Shown: positions 35,597-47,566 of the stretch, piece after piece
How positions within the stretch are numbered: the first letter of the stretch is position 1
Layout of the letters: every line of letters starts with the position of its first letter
Assembly (NCBI RefSeq): GCF_963422355.1
Contig: NC_085103.1
Span: 1,991,731 to 2,055,730, forward strand
Length of the DNA stretch: 64,000 bases
Reading direction: 5' to 3'
Origin: Corticium candelabrum
Lineage: Eukaryota; Porifera; Homoscleromorpha; Homosclerophorida; Plakinidae
Made by a program: the position numbers and the translations under genes
The notes under the pieces: model-generated
The model's input: the letters and a program-made list of their open reading frames with translations, nothing else
Databases searched by the model: none
Told to the model about the DNA's origin: nothing

Positions 35597-36430
35597 ATTG
35601 GAAAATACTGTTCATCTGTGCCGGCTGCTACAGCTTGCTACAGAGTGCATGCAAGTCTTCAATTTCGAAAGCCTGCCAGTGGCTGATACCAGCTCTTCCT
35701 CAAAATTCGCAGGACTAGGCAGATCCGTCTGCTTAAACGCATCCGTCTGGTTAATTACACGCTCCAATTAATCTCTAGCGCGTGTCTTTCCAGAACAGGT
35801 GTGCGTGTCTATACGTATAGCTATATTGACAAGGCCTAGTCCATGCAGATGCTGACTTCTAGTGTGCGTTTAGAAACTTGTGCTCTGCGCGATTGCACAA
35901 ACAAAAGAATCTTCAAGGTCCCAAACCTACATTGAGTCAAAACATTTACTCTATTTGATCAAGGAAGTGCTTGATCTAGGAACGAAATGACAATAGTTGA
36001 TCTTTAGAGTACTCTTCTACTGTCTCCAATAATACATTTGCGCGGTTTCTTTGTCTCCCACAAGTCAACGACAGGGTAAGGACGGCACACAGTCACCTAC
36101 AGCTTCATGAACCTCGTAAGGTATACATTTGGACCATCGGTTATTGGTTCCTGAAATTCTGAAGCCTTTGGAAAGTCTATATATGCTTTACTTATGTCTG
36201 TAAATGACAACTGTAGCTTAACAGTAAGACCTATTACTGTATACCATAGGCATTACTTTGAACAGAGTAGTGAGAGCATAGGGGAAATTCTTCAAGACAC
36301 GCCCACTCAGTTGGAGATGCACCAAGTTCGCCATCCCTGGATCCGCCTTTGAAAATAATGTCGATCCGTCAAGCGTAGATGTAGCCTGGAAAAGAACTTT
36401 AGATCCGATCAACTTCAGAATAGTTTGAGA
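35597..36430. repeat. Dispersed repeat R2, copy 1
   Basis: Sequence from TACAATTGGAAAATACTG through GCAGGACTAGGCAGATC recurs at 37069-37201. The later block (CTTCATGAACCTC, CAAGACACGCCCACTC, CCATCCCTGGATCCG) recurs at 37489-37700. Both copies have the same order and orientation, so the pair is a diverged direct duplication. No coding potential is recognised. Confidence 0.75.
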
Positions 36431-37068
36431 ATAAAATTTTGCCTAAACGCATGTTCCGTTGTGTTAATTCGTGTGTGTGTGTTACATTTGTATGTCAGAT
36501 ATAAATAAGAGGAAGTCAGGAAGATAGAACTTGGTGGTCTAGGTGTCCAGAACTTGTGAAAGGTAGTGCTGTCGACATAATTTCCAAACACTGCATAAGC
36601 GGATTCTTGTGAGACATCAGACTCCGTGTTTTGACGTCAGCTGTTACGTAGTTGTTTCTGTGCTATTTAACTGCGTACCATGAGCACTATCAGTCGCGGA
36701 TCCAGAGCCCTAACATGGGGGTGCACGATTAATATCAACAAATGAAAATTTTATATTAACACAAATATATAGCCTTAAAGGACTTCAGTAGTTATGAAAC
36801 GGCACTACGCACTAGGCTGTCATCTGAGTCTAGAATATGAATTAAATAATTTCATCCTTCGGGGTCTGTTTTCCAGCAAATCATTGATGACTTCCTCGTA
36901 TTCTGTTTCCATGTCGTAGTGAAAGTGTGACAAGGCGAGACCGCTAATTGTCTATCCTAGTGTAGACCACAGGTAAGATCTAGTTAAAGCAACAGTAGTT
37001 CACTGATGCTCCGCTCACAACTATACAAATGATTACTGGTAGTGTGTAAATAGTGTATTTATAATATA
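36431..37068. other. Spacer between R2 copies, no gene recognised
   Basis: AT-rich sequence with a short hAT-like fragment (GATCCAGAGCCCTAACATGG near 36699). I see no open frame, repeat array or RNA gene. Confidence 0.4.
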
Positions 37069-37730
37069 TACAATTGGAAAATACTGTTCATCTGTGCCGG
37101 CGGCTAGAGCCTGCTCCAGAGTTGAGGGCAAGTCTTCAATTCCAAAAGACTGCCAGTGACCAATACCAGCTCCTCGTCAAAAGTCGCAGGACTACGCAGA
37201 TCAGGCCCGGATCCAGATGGGGTTCAGGGGGTTGAAACCCCTCTTTTCCAATAGGTGTGGTTTAATAATTTCATTAGGAAAGAGAAAATTAATAATGCTA
37301 TAAATAACTGCTACCAGGTCAACCCCCTCTTTCAAAAATTCCTGGATCCGGGCTTGCTGATACGTATGGATAAATAATTAACTTGATCAGAAACTGGCGA
37401 ATACTTGTAAAAAATTAACCACGCCCCTTTGCCAGCTGCTTCGCTTGCGACTTTAGCGTATGCGTAGCTATGTAGGCTTCTGCTGCAGCTTCATGAACAT
37501 TTTCAGCTGCATATTTGAACCATTGGTCACTGTGTTCTGACACGTTACGCCTGAAATTCCAACCCTTAATTGGAAACTACTATCTACGTCTTTATACATA
37601 TTGTCTCGAATTTTCTTTATAAAATTTCTGTAGAAATTTCTCAAGACACGTCCACTCGATTGGGGTGCACGTGCACCAAGTGCACCATCCCTGGATCCGT
37701 GCCAGAACGCGTTGACGAACCGGTTAGACT
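37069..37730. repeat. Dispersed repeat R2, copy 2
   Basis: This is the direct counterpart of 35597-36430. It is split by a 155 bp MITE at 37202-37356, and its right edge abuts the start of segmental duplication unit A near 37740. Confidence 0.75.
37202..37356. mobile_element. Short hAT-like MITE
   Basis: It begins CAGGCCCGGATCCAG, and its right end reverse-complements to CAAGCCCGGATCCAGG, giving ~16 bp inverted termini. Internal GGGGTTCAGGGGGTTGA and its inverted counterpart AACCCCCTCTTTC extend the symmetry. It interrupts repeat R2. The ends are of hAT type by motif; no convincing 8 bp target duplication was found. Confidence 0.6.
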
Positions 37731-37739
37731 ACAGAAGAA

Positions 37740-38115
37740 ACCCATGTCGGAGAGTAGAGAATACATTTTACTTCATACTGCAAACAGAAAAAGTACGGTG
37801 CCAAAAGAATGATTCTATTCGTATACCAGCGCCATCACCACACGCTGGCATCAAACACAAGACACGGATTTGCATTATTAATGTCTGCACGTCGTGGTGC
37901 AAATCTACCTGCGGCCCGTGGTTCATAGACGCCACTGGTGAGGTACGTTCTCGATAGAAATGACGCCTTTATCATCATACATATTAATGGCGACTTTATC
38001 TGTAGGATGATCCCATTTTCTCACGTGATCGCTCTTTGCTGGGGGAATTAAATTTTCTTGATCACACCTTGCTGGTGTAGTAGTCGTTACTGTAATCACG
38101 TGACTAAAGATGTGT

Positions 38116-38203
<88 letters not shown>

Positions 38204-38300
38204 CAGCAGAACGAATATGATACGAGTATCGCTTGCACGACACTTCAATCATCATCTAGATGTAGTATCTAGTTATAAAGAGTATAGCTACAGAAGACCT

Positions 38301-38350
<50 letters not shown>

Positions 38351-38464
38351 CGTGCGTGTGTGAGCGCGTTATAACGTACAAGCAACAGAATAAACAAAGC
38401 TCATCTTCACAAAAAAAAGAAACTCTGTGTCAGGCGTAGGTCTGATCTGCATAGTTTTATGGAA
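37740..38464 (+). repeat. Segmental duplication unit A, left flank (upstream of membrane/death-domain gene)
   Basis: This matches 52916-53430 in unit B from CCCATGTCGGAGAGTAGAG onward, including CAAACACAAGACACGGATTTGC and GGTTCATAGACGCCACTGGTGAGG. It continues through a GT microsatellite to CATAGTTTTATGGAA, the start-codon region. The match is then cut by the Mutator-like element at 38465 and resumes at 47565. Confidence 0.85.
38109..38360. repeat. Two (GT)n microsatellites
   Basis: GT runs lie at about 38109-38202 and 38301-38360, separated by ~98 bp of unique sequence. Unit B has one GT array in the equivalent place (53231-53330). Confidence 0.97.
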
Positions 38465-38575
38465 ACGAAGTGGCTACGGATACGGGCCCGTACCCCCAAC
38501 TTGCTCCGGCTACGGGTATGGCACACTGGTCACATGACGCGGCACGCTGGTCACATGACAGCTTTGCTTTTCTGA
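38465..38575 (+). repeat. Left terminal inverted repeat of the MULE
   Basis: It starts ACGAAGTGGCTACGG and contains two CTGGTCACATGAC motifs in direct orientation. Just inside, CCCGCGTAAATCTCC is tandemly repeated at 38634-38668, a likely subterminal motif array. Confidence 0.85.
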
Positions 38576-38699
38576 CGCTTGCGCATTGTTTGCACGTGCC
38601 GGTGACTGTCTGTACGTGCAGACTTCAAAGTTACCCGCGTAAATCTCCCCCGCGTAAATCTCCCCCGCGCAAGTGTGTTCTGACCACCGCCAGTTTCTT

Positions 38700-40183
38700 T
38701 CGCGCCCAAATGTTTGCGAATTTCTCAAGCTCGACAATCAAAGGCAGGTTAGACAATCATTGACTGAAGCGGTACATATACATGGCGGGTGGTTCCGATA
38801 ACAATTCACACTCGTAGGTCTATCAGAGAGCTGACCAGGCAGGAATGCGGTAGACTGAAGTTTCCTAGTGTGAGTCCAGAGCAGGGTCAGGTCATCACTG
38901 TGTCCAGAATCACTCTTTTCAGCAACCCCCACACCAGTACTGTGATGCCCAGTGAGTCTGTGCGCAGAAGACTAGCCGGAAAGATCAATCAAGACTGTGA
39001 CTGTAAAGATGAAATCCAGGTTGCTGGATTCTTGTTTGGTGTATTTGATGTAGATGGAATTAGATAGTTCCTAGCAATACACGAAGCCAAATCCATCGCC
39101 TCACCGGTAAATTTGATTGATGCAAGAAAGAACACATTGTTTGTCGTACTGACCCTTGCATACATACACTTGACATGAACTTCACAGGAGCATGCACGCA
39201 CCTGTATCTGGTAAATATAAAGGTTTACACATTCAGTCGGTGCCAACAATACTGCTGACTTAATAAATACCGTAATTCACACCACTCTGTGCCCTCTGTC
39301 ATTTATTGTAATGCATCTTCAACGTAGACACAGAACATACTTTAAAAACCAGCAACAGGTCTCAAAGCAAACTACCATATGCTATACATAGAGCAACCTC
39401 TAATCTTCAAATATAAAGTAGTCACCTCTTTCTCGCCTAACGAAGATATAGAATCGACAATAAATATATCATTCCTCTTGTCCTAATTCGACTGCTTCTA
39501 AGGAAGCCTCTAAAGAAGCACTCATTGATGATTGATTTCCGAACTGTGAATTAGTTCCTCATACTTTGCGACTCAATTCCCTCTTTGAACAGAATAATCA
39601 GTTTACCACAAAAAATTCCTTTCAGCATGAGTAAAGTATGGTCCTAGGAGGAAAGTTGAGGAGTCATAGATGAAGCAAACTACTATCAGACAGATCATAT
39701 GCAATCACACACATGCAAATCTTTCAATTAAATCAATCAATATTAAAATAATGTTGCAACTTTCCAGATTCCAAAACTAGTTTTGCTTCTCTACCATACA
39801 ATTATGCAATTCAGAAATAGTGCAATAGAAAACTTTTCATAATTGATATTACTTCAGGATTAGGGTTGCATGACAACACTTCATAACCTGTCAGCTGAGC
39901 AAGCCACACATGGCCATCTAAACAGTTCATTAGACAACTATATGGTGCTAATTCTAACTTAATCAGTACTGCTCCAAACTGCAGTAAAGTTTTCAATTAA
40001 TTATTCTTATACTTGGATGTACCAACAACTGACATTAATAGAATATCACTGTGCCACAACTGTCAACATTATCATGCAAACAGTAGCCCTGTTAGCAACA
40101 TAATTCCATTGCGAAGATGTCTACCTAATTCTGCACTAGGGGTAACATGTTCTTTAATGTTTCTCCATTTAATTATTTGTTAG
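38700..40183. other. MULE 5' region, no recognised gene
   Basis: An open frame at 38789-39069 (~93 codons, basic, with TRRSIRELTRQ) could be a 5' exon of the element's gene, but I recognise no domain. The stretch 39250-40180 is AT-rich with no convincing frame and reads as intron or 5' sequence. Confidence 0.4.
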
Positions 40184-43100
40184 GTCACTCTTGAGAAAAA
40201 CTGGTTTTCTACAAATTTCACCATTCCTGACTTCTTGGATGTGACACCACTCGACAACCAAAGTTTCCAGCTATTCAAAAACATGTTATGGAACCAACCA
40301 GCATCTGCCATAACAACGACATGTGGTAACTTAAGCAGTCATCAAATTTCCATGTTGACTTGCAATCGTTGGCTAACAGAGGACATACTGCAAAACTTGT
40401 CTGATGTCTTAAATCAACGTTCAAGAGACTGTCTGAGCATAGTTCTCTCTGAGTATAACAAAACACGATCGCACAAAGCTGTTTTAGCAGCTGCAGAAGG
40501 CAAGGAAAACGTACGTCTTGCATTCTTGATCTTAAACGTTTCAGTAAATCAATTACTTCAGACCACCATGGCTTCCAACAAGTTGCTAACAGGAAATCAC
40601 TGGGTGGTAGCTGTAATAGATGTCTGTGCTGAAACTACCTACTACTGTGATCCCTTAGGTTTTCCTATTCCCATCAATCTGTCAGTCGAAACACAGCAGG
40701 TTTCTTTAGAACTGAAGAGGGTTCTTAGCAAGCAAATGAAAATGTTCTATCACAGGATTGCAATGCATAAGCCGATGTTTGGCCCCAATAGTGAACACAT
40801 CTGTTCTCGAAATTGTTTGAACTTTCCAGTTCAAAAGTGTTCATCGGCATGTGGAATAATAGCGTTTACGTTTGTTGCAATTTCTGCATTTACCCCAACA
40901 AATGTCTGGGAATGTATATGCTCACCCCACATGGCTCTGAATGATGTAAAGTCAAATTTGACTCTATTTTGGCAAGCAAGTAAATATTCACCTTACCTAC
41001 GCAAGGTGCTAGTGTGTTGGATATCCACTCGGACTATTGACGTGACAAACATCATTGATAAGTCTGCACTTGTGCTCACGGCATCATCTTTTAACAAACA
41101 AATTTCATATCAACATCAAGCAAGCAGACTTAGACTTAGACTTAGCCTGAAGCAGAAAGACTGCGAAACTGAAGAAGACAGTTTTGGTCACAAAAATGCA
41201 CCATGTGACGAAGGTACAGAGAATAGCAATGACAGGAGTCCGTCTACTACTCACTTAGACATCTCTTCTGTAACAGTTCCACAGCTCACAACTGGACAAG
41301 AATTTTCCTCCTTTGAAGAGCTAAAGCACTGTATTTCTAGTTATGAAAGAGCAACATTTGTACAACTCTACATTAGGAGATCCAGGTCAGTAGAATCTGC
41401 CAAGAAGCGAGCAACTAAAAAGAACTTCAATTCTGACTTAAGGTTTTCAGAATTACAGTATAACTGTATTCATGGTGGAAAGCACTTCCAGTCACGGGGT
41501 ACAGGAAAGCGCCCTAATCACTCGTAAGTCTCATTTGTTTGTCGTAATAGCTATTCAACACCTTTATATGTACAACTTCACTACATTGCAGAACCTTTCA
41601 AATGGAATGCCCATGTTAGGTGAGAATTGTAGCATCAACGGATGGACAGAAATTGACCATCAAAAGTATCAACCTCTAGCATAATCATGACATTAGCAAG
41701 GTAAGAATTATTGTCATCCTTGCATTCAATAATTAAAAGGCATGGCATATTGCATTGCACTTGGCTGTGGTACTTTAGAGACAATAACAGCACCTTCTTG
41801 TTTTCATAGGAACTCTTCAAGCAACTACCACGACAGAGAAAGCTTTCCAATGATGTCAAGCAAGAAGCGCAAAAGTTGCTGTCATTACAAGCAAACAAGA
41901 AGATGGTTCAAGATAAACTGTCAAACGAAACAGGCCAAGTGGTTCTTTTAAAGGACCTGAGCAATCTATCTACGCTAATGAAGAGTGGCAGTACCCGTAA
42001 CAACTTAGAAGGTACTGTCAAGGAACTGACAGAGCAATATGGTAGGTTATTATGTAGGTTTTAAATGCTGTAGAATGTGTTGTTAATGTGCATTTGGGGT
42101 GGTCACGTGTAGGTTCAAGTGTGCATGTAATGACAAATGACCAAAAAGAACTATTGGGAGCCCATTTTCAAGATGACCAAATGAAAAAGGCATTCGATGC
42201 TTACACTGAGATATTATTTATTGATGCCACCTACAAGCTTCTTGAGCTGCGGTTCCCATTATACATTATCCTCATAGAAGATGGCAATGGGCAAAGTGAA
42301 ATTGCAGCAGCATTTTTGTTACTTGAAGAGAAGAAAACATCACTATCAAAAAATCATGTCTATTTTTAAAGAAAACAATCCATCCTGGACAGCTACCAGA
42401 GTTTTGATGGCAGACAAGGACATGACTGAACGTGACGTACTAGCATCAAATTTTCCAAATGCTGACCTTTTGATTTGCCTCTACCACACTCTCACGTCAT
42501 TTCGACGAGAGATTTCTTGTGAAAAAATGGGCATCACATCAGGTCAGAGAACCATGTGTTTGGAACTTCTGCAGCAAATGGCATATGCCACAAATGAAGT
42601 AAAATATACAGAATTGTATTCTCGTTTCAAAACCTGCGCTCCTGCAGCTGTAATCGACTACTTCAACAAGCAGTGGCATCCCATTCGTAAGCAATGGACA
42701 ATGGGTATGAAATACAGCACAGGCAACTTCTTGAACGCGACCAACAATAGACTTGAATCACTAAATGCCAAATTAAAATCTGTCATTCCCCGCTTTTCCT
42801 CCATGGAAACATTCACTGAGAATTTCTTTTGTTATTCTGAGAGTACTACAGTCAGAACGAGATCATAATGCAAGTCTTTCAGTTTTGAAAGTGCCCACTG
42901 CATTTCATTCAACCTCTGATGAAGCAAGCAAGCATATTATGCTGTGCCTTACTCCCTATGCCTATGAGTTGGTGAAAAAGCAAATGGATATGATTGCAAA
43001 AGTAGCATTAAAATGTGCAGAAAATCAGCAGTATCATGTGTCCTCTAGTGAAGGCAATATTACAGTAACTGCAACCTCATGCCAGTGTCTAGGATGGCTT

Positions 43101-44215
43101 TCAATGAGGCTCCCATGCCGTCATATACTGTCGCAAGGGCTGACATTGGCATGAGCTTATTCGACGAAGGATTATGTGACAAAAGGTGGACACTACACTA
43201 CTTCAAGTCAATGCACAGTATTTTCAAAGAATTTTGCCAGCAATCAGTCGACTGTCTCTTTTGTTACTAGTTCATTGCCTCAAACACATAACTTAGCACA
43301 ACCACTCTCTCAGGTTTGTATTACATGGCTAGAACTTCAACAACATTGCCTGCAGTATGCTCTGGTTCAGTTTCAGAAATCTAAACTTGTTTCAAGAGTC
43401 ACAAGTAAATTATCTACCCTAGCTTCAGAAGACTCTGGACTAACCTTTACCAAGCGATTAGAATTGTTGAAACAATTAGTTACAGCATGGGAAAATGGAG
43501 AAACAGTTGCATTAGTCAATGGTAAGACCTAGTGGCATTATGTATACAAACTGTGTGCATACACCAATAATGTGAGCAAATACACATGCGCATGCTGATG
43601 CAACAAGTAGGCACACACATTGTACATATTTACTTTGTTAAAGACAAAATGGTGTCAGTTTTGTTTTGACAAATACCTAAATGTGTGCAGATCCTACAAA
43701 AGAAAAGCAACAATATTTAAAAAAATGAAACACACAAAAACAGAGCTCAACAAGGTACACTCTTTTTCCACCGGCAATAGTAATACTGAAAGGAAACATG
43801 TTCTGACACTTACAGTTCCATCAGTAAAAATGAACCAAGAATCAGAAATGAATGCCTGCATCCCGACACCAAATGCTGCAAAGGCAAACCGAAGACAACT
43901 AGGTATGTTCTTCACCTTTTGCATACTGCCTGATATTACATACAACATTGAGTCCAGTGTTGTTTCTTTGTATAACAACAAAATGCGTTGTTTGTAATAG
44001 AGACCAGAGCAGAACGACTGCTTGAGAGTCAACAAGTAAGTTAAATATATACTCCACTGACATGGTATTGTGAATTGTGATCACTACAGTTCTTTCTTTG
44101 ATCTGCTCAAATGACTGACATACAGATAGCAATTATTGAACTAAGCTTCTACATAGTATGACGTAGTCACTACAAGTGTTTCTAGCCATTATGAGGAAAG
44201 TAGTGTCTTGATTAT

Positions 44216-44300
44216 ACAGTACCATACCATACCATAACATACCATACCATACCAAACCATACCATACCATACCATACTATCCCATACTGTATTGTACTGC
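44216..44300. repeat. ACCAT pentanucleotide satellite in MULE
   Basis: About 13 copies of ACCAT with small variants, ending in related CATACTATCCC sequence. It lies in presumed intronic sequence of the transposon. Confidence 0.95.
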
Positions 44301-44344
44301 AGTGTAATATACCCTACTATACTACTGTATTCGCCTGTAATATA

Positions 44345-44875
44345 AAGCCTTGGGCGTATAGAAAAGAAACGCTTTTTCCTGGGCGTATACTAGGCCATGG
44401 GCATTATTTTGGTCTCAAGCGTATACATGGCTGCAAAATGCTGTCGTTTGGCCAGTCATCATCTAAACACTTGATGACAGAAATACCACAAATGCTTGCA
44501 ATTATCCTTTGCAAGATCAAAGGTAATGGTATCTGTACAGCATCAGCATACACGCAGAAACTACACTACACACGCAAACCAGAGTGGTCGCCCTGAAGTC
44601 AGTCAAAAGCATCAGGATTGGTAATTGCAATGAAGACATGAGTCTAGCGGTAAGCACTTTACTCAACACTGACACCAGCTCATCAAACGCACAAAGACGG
44701 AGACAAATTTTCTGTGGACCCCAGTTTGTTTTGTCTGCGCATGCGTATCCTGGGCTTATACTTGGTCATGGGCGTATAATTGGGCATGAGCGTTTTTTCG
44801 GGCTGAAAGTTCTGACCTGTCACACATGGGCGTATATACGGGCATGGGCATTATTTGGCATGGGCAAATAGCAGC
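44345..44875. repeat. Degenerate GGGCGTATA-containing repeats
   Basis: GGGCGTATA or GGGCTTATA with nearby GGGCATTATTT occurs at both ends of this ~530 bp block (44351, 44382, 44398; 44754, 44773, 44829, 44846). This suggests a small repeat unit flanking a spacer with no recognised gene. Confidence 0.55.
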
Positions 44876-45072
44876 AGTATAATATACCATGTAATAGTCA
44901 TAGCATGAGTTGTGGAAATCCATGTACATTGTTATTGATCCAAAGCCTTCAAGGCTTATCAATGAGCTAATTGACAGAACCACATGTGAGATCCAATTAT
45001 CTAGTTGATAATCCCGAGAGGTTGAGGTGTCAATAAAATACATGGACCCTATTACAACCATGCTATAAAATA

Positions 45073-45224
45073 TTTAGAATATATCATGTGACCTTTAGAG
45101 GTAATGTGATTAGTGAATTTGGTACGGTGGCAGTTTTGAACCTACCAAGACATTTCTATCATGTATAGAACACCCCATATTGACTAATCAGATTGTCTAA
45201 AGATCACGTGACATATTCTAAAGT
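45073..45224. mobile_element. Foldback/MITE-like inverted repeat in MULE intron
   Basis: The arm TTTAGAATATATCATGTGAC (from 45073) pairs with the reverse complement of the arm ending near 45224 (GATCACGTGACATATTCTAA). The outer ~41 bp on each side are complementary with few mismatches, including an inner GATTAGT/ACTAATC. A ~70 bp centre separates the arms. No open frame. Confidence 0.65.
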
Positions 45225-45253
45225 ATCCCTTACTTCACCACACCATATTGGAT

Positions 45254-45401
45254 GTTATACCATGGTCACGTGCGTGTGACCAGTCACAAGCTCATATTGA
45301 GGTGGTGTATATGGCGTATTGCACAGTAAGTATGCAATAAGTTACTTCTGCTTATTATGTTACTCTCATTTATACTTACATGTCACGTGACCATGTTATA
45401 A
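45254..45401. mobile_element. Second short inverted-repeat element
   Basis: GTTATACCATGGTCACGTG (45254) is inverted at 45383-45401 (CACGTGACCATGTTATAA) with one mismatch over ~19 bp. It lies ~30 bp from the preceding MITE and shares its CACGTG core. Confidence 0.5.
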
Positions 45402-46574
45402 ATAACTTATGGTATGATTAGCGGGCAATATGGCTTTACCAGCACTCAGGACGGGGTTATAAAGCCATATAGCACGCCCATCGTACGATAAACTACACTT
45501 ATACAATACTACTATAAATAAACAGATGGTATACAGATATGAGGTGCATTTCTTACCTCTTACAGTCTTCTAAAGGATAGAAGAGTTACGCGACCTCTTC
45601 TGGTTGTTTTTTGCCTTTCGTCCTCTTTCTAAAATGTTGAAATAAGGACTGATGCTTATTCTGGTTCTTCTACCTGAAAAAACAGAAGAGAAAGTCGTGT
45701 ACATAACTACTGTGCCATTTGCATGTAATAGACAGCCACTTAATCTACCTAGCTTGTTGTGCTATACAACAATAGGGTACATGGCAGCAGAGGAGACAGG
45801 GCCATTCTTGTGAGACTTGATGATACTTCCTTGATTAGCCATCAGATAAACAAGATGATTGACTTTCTTATACAATTGGTAGACATGAGGCAGAATCGTT
45901 GAAAAACTAGACTTTCCTCCATCCAAGATATGAGATCTGCTTAACCATATTGAAGGCACGTTTCATACCTAATTTCAAAAGGACCCAGTCAGGATAGAAC
46001 GTCCTCTAATGCCAACCTAACATGCATATGCTTAGCTCTGAACCTCCTTCTGTTAGGGTTACGGTTACTTACGAGTTAGGTCAATGCTGGAGCCAGCACC
46101 AGAATCAAAAATAACTATGTCTGGCCGCTTTCATTGTCTACGTACCGATGAAAGACTTGTTTCTTGTGATGAAGATTTAGTTCATGAAGGCAACTGCTTC
46201 AACAGCAACTATTTCATCATGTTCCCTGACTGACTGACTGACTGACTGACAAAAATCATTTAAAAACAAATTTCTAAATACAGAACACCAAAAGTTAAAA
46301 ATATTATCCATGACAGTGGAATCACGGTCACAGCAAACTACAAGTTAAAACTAAGCGCAAATAGTAGAGATCAATTCTAATGAAAAGCGCCTTGAATGGC
46401 ACTGTGCACTGACTGACTGACTGATTAACTGCCGTTCGTTAGTTGCAACACATATCTGTCTACAGAGAGAGACACATCGAAAACGTAAATCTGTTTAAGC
46501 CACTAATAGTAGCACTGGAGAAAGATGGATTAACTAAATGAATTGTTTCTGACTGTTTGTATCACATTATCTCT
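45402..46574. other. MULE intronic stretch with TGAC tetranucleotide runs
   Basis: TGAC tandem repeats occur at about 46226-46250 and 46407-46423. No exon or open frame is convincing here. An exon of the element resumes near 46590 (DNDFEKSKLANELKQDLQ). Confidence 0.5.
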
Positions 46575-47454
46575 TCTTGTTAAATCACAGGATAATGACT
46601 TTGAGAAATCAAAGTTAGCCAATGAATTGAAACAAGATCTCCAGAGTGAGTTTATAAAATGAAATCAGAGTGTACTCAATATTTGGTGCATTGACAATTA
46701 CATTTGTTCATGTCAGGTATCAAGATGCCGTCTACATATCGAAAGAGAGGAAGACCAAAGGACACGAACTAACAGTGATAGGCCTGCCATCAAAAAAGAA
46801 GAAGTCTCTGAAAACTCTCCAGCCATTTACTAAGTTGCACACATCAGTAAAGGAGAAGGGTAGGTATTTATCTGGACTAATTAACAAACACATCCAGCTA
46901 GTTACTCTGTACATTGTGCAGTAATGCTAGAATGGTTCGTGGACGCAGATTTGGCAGCAGGTGTGCTGAAAAATTCACAACGACTGCTTACTGAAAGAGA
47001 TGTCGAGGCTAGGCCAGAGATGGTAACTGATGCTGTTCTGGATGAGAATGTAGACATTCATTTAATCAGGAAGTACTTTCAACACGATGCTTGGCTGCTT
47101 GTGACCCAAGTTGTACGGCAGAAGCAGAAAACTCAAGGATACATTTGCAAGTACTGTTCCCATGATCTAGATGATGAGTCACAAGCAATTTTGTGTGACC
47201 ACTGCCTTCAGTGGTTTCACATGAAGTGCGTGGGGCTGAAACAGAAGCCAAAGAAAAAAGTACTGGTTTTGCAGACATTGCCACCATGCACGCCTAATGT
47301 AGCTAGTGCTCTACCACGCTAGCTATAGCCATATTTACGTATAGATTATTATCTAGACATACCTACGGTCGACTAAGATTATAGATTGCTTAGCTGTGAC
47401 AACTCCGTTGACTTACCGACTCAACGCTATGCGTATACGTACAGTGTACGTACC

Positions 47455-47564
47455 GACAAATTGCGAAAGTGTCATGTGACCAGCATGCCACGTCATGTGA
47501 CCAGTTTGTCGTACCCGTAGCCGGAGCAAGTTGCGAGTACGTGCCCGTACGCGTAGCCACTTCG
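47455..47564 (-). repeat. Right terminal inverted repeat of the MULE
   Basis: It is inverted relative to 38465-38575 and ends CGTAGCCACTTCG at 47564, followed immediately by the TTATGGAA target duplication. Confidence 0.85.
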
Positions 47565-47566
47565 TT

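Larger units (their letters stand above)
40184..47322 (+). pseudogene. MULE transposase gene: Ulp1-like protease, FAR1-type zinc cluster, MULE core, SWIM and PHD fingers (disrupted)
   Basis: Exon 40184-41523 encodes a C48/Ulp1-like domain (HWVVAVID, YYCDPLG and VQKCSSACGI supply H, D, Q and C) and then a FAR1/WRKY-GCM1-like start (FEELKHCISSY, YNCIHGGKHFQSRG). Exon 41592-41700 continues it (FQMECPC to HNHDISK) with TAG codons inside. Exon 41810-42041 has ANKKMVQDKLS and LLKDLSNLS. From 42113 the MULE core reads FIDATYKLLELRFPLY, then VLMADKDMTERDVL and NADLLICLYH in another frame. 42860-43154 has a SWIM finger (CQCLGWLSMRLPCRHIL). 46720-46860 has KRGRPK and TVIGLPSKKKK. 47150-47300 is a PHD finger (CKYC, CDHC, HMKC, and CRHC in a shifted frame). 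Two stops and about five frameshifts make it inactive. Such enzymes move the element; the protease role is unknown. Confidence 0.82.
38465..47564 (+). mobile_element. 9.1 kb Mutator-like (MULE) DNA transposon with long inverted ends
   Basis: The left end (38465-~38575) and the reverse complement of the right end (~47455-47564) share ACGAAGTGGCTACG, CAACTTGCTCCGGCTACGGG and two CTGGTCACATGAC blocks. This gives ~100 bp inverted repeats, about 85% alike by eye. TTATGGAA occurs directly outside both ends (38457-38464 and 47565-47572), an 8 bp duplication; with the next base it would be 9 bp with one mismatch, close to the 9-11 bp usual for MULEs. The intact paralogue at 53423 shows the unoccupied site. 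The cargo is a decayed multi-domain transposase gene on the + strand. Smaller repeats and MITEs lie in its introns. Confidence 0.88.

Noticed and set aside
38470..38763. Open frames over the MULE left terminus
   Set aside because: They overlap the terminal inverted repeat, which is non-coding by its palindromic relation to 47455-47564.
44216..44300. ACCAT tandem array considered as a CRISPR-like or regulatory array
   Set aside because: It is a simple pentanucleotide satellite with no unique spacers, in a eukaryotic transposon intron.
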